Shown here piece by piece: positions 1-4,928 of a stretch of 8,324 nucleotides of DNA. The stretch's first letter is position 1. Every line of letters begins with the position of its first letter. The stretch comes from an uncultured Bacilli bacterium. GTDB taxonomy: Bacteria; Bacillota_I; Bacilli_A; RF39; UBA660. The notes below the pieces were generated by a model. That model worked only from the letters and a program-made list of their open reading frames with translations, was not told where the DNA came from and did not search any database. Both the position numbers and the translations under genes were made by a program. The stretch covers positions 1 to 8,324 of the forward strand of contig CANQFX010000054.1 of the NCBI GenBank assembly GCA_947600015.1, given 5' to 3'.

Positions 1-2
1 TA

Positions 3-572
3 AATAAGCTTAAAAATACATTTATATCAAATGTTTCACATGAATTAAGAACACCCGTAACGGTTTTAAGAACTTATATAGATACTCTTTGCCATAACGG
101 CGATGATTTTGACGAACAAACAAAAAAAGAATTTTTGAATACTCTTGATACGGAGGCTAAAAGACTTCATGCAATGGTTAATGATATTTTGGATTTCTCC
201 CGCATTGAATCGGGCAACGTCTGCTTAAAAAAAGAATATTCAAATCATCTTTCTTTTTTGCTTTATGGAACGAAAGATCATTTTATTACGTATCCCTTTA
301 AATTATTAATCAATTGCTTTTTCAGTCTTTATCTTTATTTGAAGATTCATCCAGATTACATTATCACAACAGGAGCTCATACTGCGGGACCCATGTGTTG
401 CTTAGGAAAAATTTTTGGTAGTCGTATTATTTACATTGAAACATTTGCAAATATTTCCTCAAAAACAATTACGGGAAAACTTCTTTATCCGATAGCAGAT
501 CAATTTATTGTACAATGGGAAAGCATGAAAGAACTTTATCCCAAAGCAATATTTGAAGGGTGGATTTTTTAA
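3..572 (+). CDS. Chimeric ORF: histidine kinase DHp fragment joined in frame to C-terminal Alg14/PssD-like glycosyltransferase subunit (5' partial)
   Basis: The frame is open from the window edge, so the true start lies upstream; 189 codons are visible. Residues 1 to about 75 are a HisKA dimerisation/phosphotransfer domain: the H-box SHELRTP has its phospho-accepting His at codon 13 (bases 39-41), and the second helix carries DILDFSRIESG. From about residue 80 the protein is instead the C-terminal part of Alg14/PssD, the membrane-recruiting subunit of a two-part glycosyltransferase: TTGAHTAGPMC, then IYIETFA, TGKLLY, FIVQWE and a terminal GWIF. The kinase lacks its ATPase domain, and the Alg14 part lacks its N-terminal Rossmann half with the SGGH-type loop, so neither half should work as written. 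The stop overlaps the ATG of the Alg13 partner by one base, the usual Alg14-Alg13 order. The Alg14 identity is secure. The fusion itself is probably a contig chimera or a deletion. Confidence 0.8.
   Translation, partial: NKLKNTFISNVSHELRTPVTVLRTYIDTLCHNGDDFDEQTKKEFLNTLDTEAKRLHAMVNDILDFSRIESGNVCLKKEYSNHLSFLLYGTKDHFITYPFKLLINCFFSLYLYLKIHPDYIITTGAHTAGPMCCLGKIFGSRIIYIETFANISSKTITGKLLYPIADQFIVQWESMKELYPKAIFEGWIF
220..248 (+). other. Junction between kinase-like and Alg14-like coding sequence
   Basis: Recognisable kinase sequence ends just after the SRIESG motif, and Alg14-like sequence is recognisable from about base 250 (LLYGTKDH). The join lies in an A-rich stretch, an A7 run followed by GAATATT. 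Lys/Glu/Tyr codons here would suit either parent protein, so a short shared sequence could have mediated recombination or misassembly. The exact breakpoint cannot be fixed without homologues. Confidence 0.6.
555..560 (+). promoter_or_regulatory. Ribosome binding site deciding the ATG 572 start
   Basis: GAAGGG lies 11 bases before ATG 572 and inside the end of the upstream frame. The in-frame GTG at 560 overlaps this site and would have no Shine-Dalgarno at a usable distance, which favours the later ATG. Confidence 0.5.
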
Positions 573-1453
573 TGATATTAGTCATGTTAGGAACACAAGA
601 TAAACCATTTTTTCGTTTATTAGACACAATTGATAAAGAAATAGAAAAGGGAAAAATTCACGAGAAAGTGATAGTGCAAGCAGGCTATACAAAGTATCAA
701 TCATCACATATGAAAATTTTTGATTTTATTTCCCACGAAGAGTTAGAAGATTTGATTAATCAAAGTTCTCTTATTATTACACATGGTGGAGTTGGTTCTA
801 TTCTTTCTTCTATTAAGAAAAGAAAAAAAGTAATTGCAGCTCCTCGCTTAGCAGAATATAAGGAACATACGAATAATCATCAAATACAAATTGTTCAAAA
901 ATTTGCTGAAGAAGGATATATTTTAGCATTAAATAATTTTTCAGACTTAGAAAAAGTATTAGAAGAAGCAAAAACATTTAAACCTAAGAAATTTGTAAGT
1001 AATACTCCGCATATGGTATCTTTTCTTGATTCATATATAGAAAAAGATAATCATACTTCTTGGTATAATCGTTATAAAGAAGTAATTTTATATTTAATTT
1101 TTGGAGCATTTACGACACTTGTTAATATTCTTTCTTTCTTCTTATTACGTATATTCTCATTCCCTATATATGTAGCGAATTTTTTTGCTTGGTTCTTTTC
1201 TGTTTTATTTGCTTTTTTTACAAATAAAAATATTGTATTTTCTTGTACAAAACAAGAAAAAAAAGAAAATGTTCGACAACTGATATCCTTTTTCTTTTTC
1301 CGAATTTTATCCCTTGGAATAGATATGGTATCCATGTATTTTTTCTTACAAGTGTTATTATTCCATGAATTGACATCGAAGGTTATTTCCAATGTAATTG
1401 TAATTGTTATGAATTATATCTTTAGTAAAGTTTTTGTATTTAAAAAGAAGTGA
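572..1453 (+). CDS. Alg13/PssE-like glycosyltransferase domain fused to GtrA-family membrane domain
   Basis: This 293-residue protein has two parts. Residues 1-160 match the Alg13/PssE type (GT28 C-terminal fold): an N-terminal VMLGTQ strand-loop, the nucleotide-sugar-binding ITHGGVGS at 69-76, and the APR...EH.NNHQ region at 89-104. In this family the subunit supplies the UDP-sugar site and pairs with Alg14 to add the second sugar to a lipid-linked acceptor. Residues about 170-293 hold four hydrophobic segments (roughly 171-191, 198-216, 238-260, 268-288) and the ending NYIFSKVFVF, typical of GtrA proteins thought to flip polyprenyl-phosphate sugars. Alg13/PssE proteins usually end near residue 160, so the second part is a true added domain. 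The ATG at 572 is preferred over the in-frame GTG at 560 because it begins the family's conserved N-terminus, follows GAAGGG (555-560), and overlaps the upstream stop as TAATG. Confidence 0.85.
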   Translation: MILVMLGTQDKPFFRLLDTIDKEIEKGKIHEKVIVQAGYTKYQSSHMKIFDFISHEELEDLINQSSLIITHGGVGSILSSIKKRKKVIAAPRLAEYKEHTNNHQIQIVQKFAEEGYILALNNFSDLEKVLEEAKTFKPKKFVSNTPHMVSFLDSYIEKDNHTSWYNRYKEVILYLIFGAFTTLVNILSFFLLRIFSFPIYVANFFAWFFSVLFAFFTNKNIVFSCTKQEKKENVRQLISFFFFRILSLGIDMVSMYFFLQVLLFHELTSKVISNVIVIVMNYIFSKVFVFKKK

Positions 1454-1461
1454 GGTAGAAT

Positions 1462-2406
1462 ATGAAAAAAGAAAAAATTTCTGTAATTGTTCCTTGTTAT
1501 AATGAGGAAAGATCAATTGTCTCTTTCTATGAGAGAATTTATTCTGTTTTTAAGAAAATGAAACACTTAGAATTGGAACTTATATATGTGGATGATGGAA
1601 GTTCTGATCAGACTTTAATCCAGATAAAACATCTTCATAAGAAAGACAAACGAGTACGTTATATTTCTTTTTCTAGAAATTTTGGAAAAGAAGCAGGAAT
1701 GTATGCAGGACTGTCTTCTATTTCTGGAGATTATGCAATAATTATGGATGTAGATGGACAAGATCCGCCAGAAATGATTGAAAAAATGTACCAAATACTA
1801 CAAGATGAGAATTGTGATTGTGTTGCTTTATATACGAACTCTCACGAGGGATATCCTTTTCTTCGTAAGATAGGAACAAATTTGTTTTACTTTTTGATTG
1901 GCAAAATTTCTTCTGTAAAACAAGTACCAGGTGCTAGAGATTGCCGGTTAATGAAGAAAAAAATGGTAAATGCAATTGTTGATATGAAAGAGTATAATCG
2001 TTATTCCAAAGGAATTTTTAACTTTGTTGGTTTTAATACAAAATGGCTTTGTTATGAAGCCCCAGATCGAAAAGAAGGAACTTCGAAATATAGTATGATT
2101 CATTTATTTCGATATGCCCTAGAAGCCGTTGTTTCTTTTTCAACTACACCACTTGTACTTTCTGCGGGAATTGGAATTTTGTTATGTCTTTTTGCTTTTA
2201 TTATGGTAGTAGTAATTGTTGTGAAGACATTAATTTGGGGAGATCCTGTGGGAGGTTGGCCATCCCTTGTATGCATTATTATGTTTTTATCGGGAATTCA
2301 ACTTTTCTTTTTAGGAGTCATTGGTCTTTATTTATCCAAAGTTTATTCTGAAGTCAAAGGACGCCCAATTTATATTATCAAAGAAACAGAGCAAGATGAA
2401 ATATAA
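1462..2406 (+). CDS. Family 2 glycosyltransferase, GtrB/DPM1-like (polyprenyl-phosphate sugar synthase)
   Basis: A 314-residue GT2 (GT-A fold) enzyme. Visible motifs are VIVPCYNEE at 8-16, VDDGSSD at 43-49, FSRNFGKEAG at 70-79, the acidic metal/nucleotide motif DVDGQDPPE at 96-104, and RKEGTSKY at 203-210. Two hydrophobic segments follow at about 230-255 and 266-291. This order and length fit GtrB/DPM1-type enzymes, which move a sugar from a nucleotide donor to undecaprenyl phosphate on the inner face of the membrane. GtrA proteins are the usual partner, and the gene just upstream carries a GtrA domain, supporting a donor-making and flipping pair. The Shine-Dalgarno GAGGT (1452-1456) overlaps the upstream stop, so translation is likely coupled. 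The acidic motif has Gly where DADLQDPP-type motifs usually have Leu. The sugar cannot be deduced. Confidence 0.9.
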   Translation: MKKEKISVIVPCYNEERSIVSFYERIYSVFKKMKHLELELIYVDDGSSDQTLIQIKHLHKKDKRVRYISFSRNFGKEAGMYAGLSSISGDYAIIMDVDGQDPPEMIEKMYQILQDENCDCVALYTNSHEGYPFLRKIGTNLFYFLIGKISSVKQVPGARDCRLMKKKMVNAIVDMKEYNRYSKGIFNFVGFNTKWLCYEAPDRKEGTSKYSMIHLFRYALEAVVSFSTTPLVLSAGIGILLCLFAFIMVVVIVVKTLIWGDPVGGWPSLVCIIMFLSGIQLFFLGVIGLYLSKVYSEVKGRPIYIIKETEQDEI

Positions 2407-2427
2407 GAAAGGGATGCTCTTTTTCTT
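2405..2427 (+). terminator. Probable weak intrinsic terminator after the glycosyltransferase operon
   Basis: A 10-bp stem (2405-2414 with 2418-2427, including two G-U pairs) closes a three-base loop and overlaps the stop codon of the upstream gene. The 3' arm is T-rich, but only a mixed T/A tail follows, so termination may be partial. A strong promoter starts 14 bases downstream, which supports a transcript boundary here. Confidence 0.45.
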
Positions 2428-2440
2428 TATATAAATGTTG

Positions 2441-2469
2441 TTGACAAAACAAACTTCTACCATTAGAAT
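2441..2469 (+). promoter_or_regulatory. Sigma-A promoter for the 207-residue orphan gene
   Basis: A perfect -35 TTGACA (2441-2446), a 17-base spacer, and -10 TAGAAT (2464-2469), one mismatch from consensus. The predicted start is around 2475-2477, giving a leader of only about 30 bases before ATG 2505. Confidence 0.85.
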
Positions 2470-2471
2470 AT

Positions 2472-2504
2472 AAAGAAACCAACGAATAAGAAAGAGGTTT
2501 CTTT
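2472..2504 (+). repeat. 9-bp perfect inverted repeat over transcription start and ribosome binding site
   Basis: AAAGAAACC (2472-2480) and its exact complement GGTTTCTTT (2496-2504) are separated by 15 bases. The left arm sits 2 bases after the -10 box and spans the likely transcription start. The right arm includes the end of the Shine-Dalgarno AAAGAGG (2491-2497) and abuts ATG 2505. It could be a repressor operator. If the transcript starts near 2475, at least 6 bp (GAAACC/GGTTTC) could also pair in RNA and mask the ribosome site. Confidence 0.6.
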
Positions 2505-3128
2505 ATGGAATATATTGATGATAATAATACCATGAGTATAGAAGAAAATTTTATGACAATCCATGATTCCCGACAAGAAAACGTTTCTCATGAATGGATT
2601 TTTCTTAATATATTTGTAAAATCGGTTTTAAAAAGAGATCCATCCTTAGCACCAAAATTTTTAATTTTTATGGAACAGTTTTATCCATACTATATATTTT
2701 ATCGTTACGCTTATGCAAAACCCTTAGAAACGATTATTCTAGAATATAGTATATTGGATTATAATATGAAAAAGAAAAATCGAGGATTAGCATATGATGA
2801 AAAAGACTTGATTAAATTAAAGAAATTTGGAAGTATCATTATGGAATTTTTAATTCGTTATCAAAGCTATAGTATTATCGGATTTTCTGGACAAAAAATT
2901 ATTTTAACTGCTAGAAGTAATGCTGAAAAAGTCTTTGATTCTTATTTATCTAAAGGTTATACACTGCAAAAGATGAATAAAATTGACTATCATAGAACTT
3001 TTAGAGTTTCTTTTTTAGAAGAAGGATATTTTGATATTTTACGAGCATTACCTATGGAAGATTTGGGTTATCCTATTGATGAACTGATTGAAACACAGCC
3101 TCATGTATACGTAAAAGTATTACCATAA
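2505..3128 (+). CDS. Hypothetical 207-residue soluble protein, single-gene unit
   Basis: I do not recognise this family. The protein has no signal peptide and no convincing membrane helix, so it is probably cytoplasmic. It is rich in aromatic residues: a cluster around residues 59-73 (EQFYPYYIFYRYAYA) lies in a probably helical N-terminal half, with a charged region (KKKNRG) near 89-94. The C-terminal half may be mixed alpha/beta, with predicted strands around IIGFSGQKIILTAR (123-136) and HRTFRVSF (163-170). It has its own near-consensus promoter, a palindrome over its ribosome site, and a strong terminator, so it is transcribed apart from the flanking glycan genes. AAAGAGG at 2491-2497, 7 bases before the ATG, supports the start. 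A regulatory or adaptor role is possible but unsupported; no DNA-binding motif is evident. Confidence 0.8.
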   Translation: MEYIDDNNTMSIEENFMTIHDSRQENVSHEWIFLNIFVKSVLKRDPSLAPKFLIFMEQFYPYYIFYRYAYAKPLETIILEYSILDYNMKKKNRGLAYDEKDLIKLKKFGSIIMEFLIRYQSYSIIGFSGQKIILTARSNAEKVFDSYLSKGYTLQKMNKIDYHRTFRVSFLEEGYFDILRALPMEDLGYPIDELIETQPHVYVKVLP

Positions 3129-3138
3129 TTTTTATTTG

Positions 3139-3168
3139 GTACAAAATAATAATTTTGTACTTTTTTTT
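3139..3168 (+). terminator. Intrinsic terminator after the 207-residue gene
   Basis: A perfect 9-bp stem, GTACAAAAT (3139-3147) with ATTTTGTAC (3152-3160), closes a four-base loop and runs straight into eight Ts (3161-3168). It begins 10 bases after the stop codon. Confidence 0.9.
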
Positions 3169-3177
3169 GTGAATTTC

Positions 3178-3212
3178 TATACAAATGACAAAAAATTTGA
3201 TATATTTATAAT
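3178..3212 (+). promoter_or_regulatory. Promoter region for the 189-residue gene / first NAGPA unit
   Basis: Two overlapping readings exist. One is -35 TATACA (3178-3183), a 17-base spacer, and an extended -10 TG-A-TATATT (3198-3206). The other is ATGACA (3185-3190), a 16-base spacer, and a perfect TATAAT (3207-3212). The second would start transcription inside the Shine-Dalgarno (about 3219), so the first, starting near 3213, fits better, though even then the leader is very short. Confidence 0.6.
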
Positions 3213-3225
3213 AAGGTGAGAGTAT

Positions 3226-3795
3226 ATGAACTATAAAAAAGTTTCTTTTGTATTGATGACCATTAGTTTTGTTATGATTATATCGGGGGCTGTTTCGTCA
3301 TTTGTCTTTAGTTTGAAATCAGATCAAGTACAGACAAGAGCACGAATGACTTCCGTTTCTGATGAGTATGAAAGTTTTAGTACGATTACAACAAAGTTTG
3401 AAGAAGCAAGAGAAGAGTTATATCAGAATGTTTTTAATAACACATTTTTTGATACAATGGCACAAACAGATGCATCGGTAAAAACGAAATTATCAAATTA
3501 TGAGGCTATACTAGATGAATTAGGCAAACTCGCCTCTAGATTAAAAACGTTATGTCAAGATATGTATTATCCAGAAAGTAATATTAATCATAAATGTAGT
3601 AATTATGCAAGTATTTATGAACAGGCAGTAAATTATTTTGTAGGTGATATCAAATTGTATAATAGCCATATAAAAGAGCATAATAATTATCAAGCAAGCC
3701 ATGGTGGAGTGAAGTTAGAAAACTATCAAACAAATAAGAAGTATCTTGATTATAATCATGATAAAGAATATGAAGGTAAAGAGGATAAAAAATGA
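3226..3795 (+). CDS. Membrane-anchored hypothetical helical protein (189 aa)
   Basis: I do not recognise the family. Two Lys (residues 4-5) precede a hydrophobic helix at about 6-29. It has no lipobox Cys and no clear signal peptidase site, so it reads as an uncleaved anchor with the rest outside the membrane. Residues about 45-155 look mostly alpha-helical and may form coiled coils (KFEEAREELYQNVF, LDELGKLASRLKTL). The only two Cys, 110 and 124, flank a short Tyr/Pro/Asn loop and could form a disulfide outside the cell. The tail (161-189) is polar and charged. AAGGTGAG (3213-3220) supports the ATG. Its end overlaps the next gene as ATGA, so the two are translationally coupled, suggesting a partner or accessory role for the phosphodiester glycosidase. 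Confidence 0.85.
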   Translation: MNYKKVSFVLMTISFVMIISGAVSSFVFSLKSDQVQTRARMTSVSDEYESFSTITTKFEEAREELYQNVFNNTFFDTMAQTDASVKTKLSNYEAILDELGKLASRLKTLCQDMYYPESNINHKCSNYASIYEQAVNYFVGDIKLYNSHIKEHNNYQASHGGVKLENYQTNKKYLDYNHDKEYEGKEDKK

Positions 3796-4841
3796 AAGCA
3801 TTAAAAAAAAGAGAGAATAAGAAAAAAAGTAGTAAAAAGAAGTGGATGAAAGTAGGAGTATCCTTATTTCTCTCTTTTTTTGTTCTTTTTTTATTTTTAT
3901 TTTATGGTCCTTGGGCAGGATTTCGTAATTTTTGGATTACCTCTGCCATGACTACGATGAATCATCGCTATTTGGCAACTTGGTTTTACTCTGATAAAAC
4001 GATTCAAAAAGTACTCTCTGCCAATCATATTATTGAAATTAATGAAATTAGTGATCCTAATATGATTCATTTTAAGAAGTATCAAGTAGGAAGAATTTAT
4101 AAAAACAAATATGAGAAAGAAATCTTTGAAAAAGAAAATCCTGATGATTTATATAAAGTAATTGATATTAAAGGGAGTACTTATCAAGGCTTTCTCGTAG
4201 TGTTATATGATCCTTCTAAAATTTCTGTTGCGACAACAAAGTATCTAGGAACGAGAGGAGAATCCATTTTAAATGTTGCAAAGAGGGAAAATGCGATTAT
4301 AGCAATGAATGCTGGGGGTTTTTATGACCCAGATTGGAATTCCAATGGTGCCATGCCTCATGGTACAGTAATTCAAAATGGAAAGGTAATTAGCGATTTT
4401 AAAGATGCTGGAATGGGAGGAGGCTTTATTGGATTTACAAAGGAAAATAAATTAGTATTAGGAAAAATGTCTAAAACGCAGGCATTAAATATGGGAATCC
4501 GAGATGCTGTTGAATTTGGCCCTTATTTAATTGTAAATGGAAAAAGAAGTTTTATGAAAGGAAATGGCGGTTGGGGAATTTCTCCTCGTACGGCGATTGG
4601 GCAAAGAGAAGATGGTATTGTCTTAATGCTAGTAATTAATGGTCGCATTCCTTCTAGTATTGGAGCAGATATGATTGATTTAACAGATATTATGGAAAAC
4701 TATGGAGCCTATAATGCAGCCAATTTAGATGGAGGTAGTTCCACAGAACTTGTAATTAATGGAAAAATTATTAATACACCAGTTGCTGGAGGAAAAAATG
4801 GCTTACGTGATATGGCTACCTTTTGGATTGTAAAAGAATAA
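3792..4841 (+). CDS. Membrane-anchored phosphodiester glycosidase family protein (NAGPA domain), copy 1
   Basis: This 349-residue protein has a very basic N-terminus (1-20), one membrane helix at about 21-40, a linker, and a C-terminal NAGPA domain (about 165-349). Domain motifs are MNAGGFYDP at 172-180, EFGPYLIVNG at 241-250, RTAIGQ at 266-271, and the signature NLDGGSST at 311-318. Family members cleave sugar-1-phosphodiester bonds; the animal enzyme uncovers mannose-6-phosphate by removing GlcNAc. Bacterial forms are usually extracytoplasmic and linked to surface polysaccharide. Between anchor and domain lies FWITSAMTTMNHRYLA (47-62), nearly repeated in the second copy downstream. GAGG at 3781-3784 supports the ATG, which overlaps the upstream stop. 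A strong terminator follows. The membership is clear; the true substrate, possibly a phosphodiester-linked cell-wall glycan, is unknown. Confidence 0.92.
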   Translation: MKALKKRENKKKSSKKKWMKVGVSLFLSFFVLFLFLFYGPWAGFRNFWITSAMTTMNHRYLATWFYSDKTIQKVLSANHIIEINEISDPNMIHFKKYQVGRIYKNKYEKEIFEKENPDDLYKVIDIKGSTYQGFLVVLYDPSKISVATTKYLGTRGESILNVAKRENAIIAMNAGGFYDPDWNSNGAMPHGTVIQNGKVISDFKDAGMGGGFIGFTKENKLVLGKMSKTQALNMGIRDAVEFGPYLIVNGKRSFMKGNGGWGISPRTAIGQREDGIVLMLVINGRIPSSIGADMIDLTDIMENYGAYNAANLDGGSSTELVINGKIINTPVAGGKNGLRDMATFWIVKE

Positions 4842-4844
4842 AAC

Positions 4845-4873
4845 AAAAGAGGAGAGAAAACTCTCCTCTTTTT
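4845..4873 (+). terminator. Intrinsic terminator after NAGPA copy 1
   Basis: GAGGAGAG (4849-4856) and CTCTCCTC (4861-4868) form a perfect stem around an AAAA loop, extended by flanking A/T pairs. The T-run at 4869-4873 follows. It begins 4 bases after the stop codon and separates the two NAGPA genes into different transcription units. Confidence 0.92.
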
Positions 4874-4874
4874 C

Positions 4875-4903
4875 TTGATAGAACCTCTAATCTTTGATAT
4901 AAT
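4875..4903 (+). promoter_or_regulatory. Sigma-A promoter with extended -10 for the twin-domain protein / NAGPA 2 / deacetylase operon
   Basis: -35 TTGATA (4875-4880), a 17-base spacer, and a perfect -10 TATAAT (4898-4903) with an upstream TG (4895-4896). It starts one base after the terminator's T-run. The predicted start is about 4910, leaving a leader of about 19 bases that carries AGAGAGG (4915-4921), 7 bases before ATG 4929. Confidence 0.88.
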
Positions 4904-4928
4904 TTTTAAAGGATAGAGAGGTATAAAT

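Noticed and set aside
135..137. TTG at 135 as start of the first gene
   Set aside because: The frame continues open to the window edge and the upstream codons encode a clear histidine kinase H-box, so TTG 135 is internal.
560..562. GTG at 560 as start of the Alg13-GtrA gene
   Set aside because: It overlaps the likely Shine-Dalgarno and adds four residues before the conserved MILVMLGTQ start; ATG 572 fits the family and the overlap with the upstream stop.
1072..1392. Minus-strand open frame opposite the GtrA domain
   Set aside because: It lies wholly inside a well-supported gene, has low-complexity Lys-rich content, and shows no domain or convincing ribosome site.
3166..3185. TTTGT/ACAAA inverted repeat between the terminator and the promoter for the 189-residue gene
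   Set aside because: Five A/T-rich base pairs are expected by chance in sequence this AT-rich.
3897..4085. Minus-strand open frame opposite the start of NAGPA copy 1
   Set aside because: It is a short shadow frame within a confident coding region and resembles no family.
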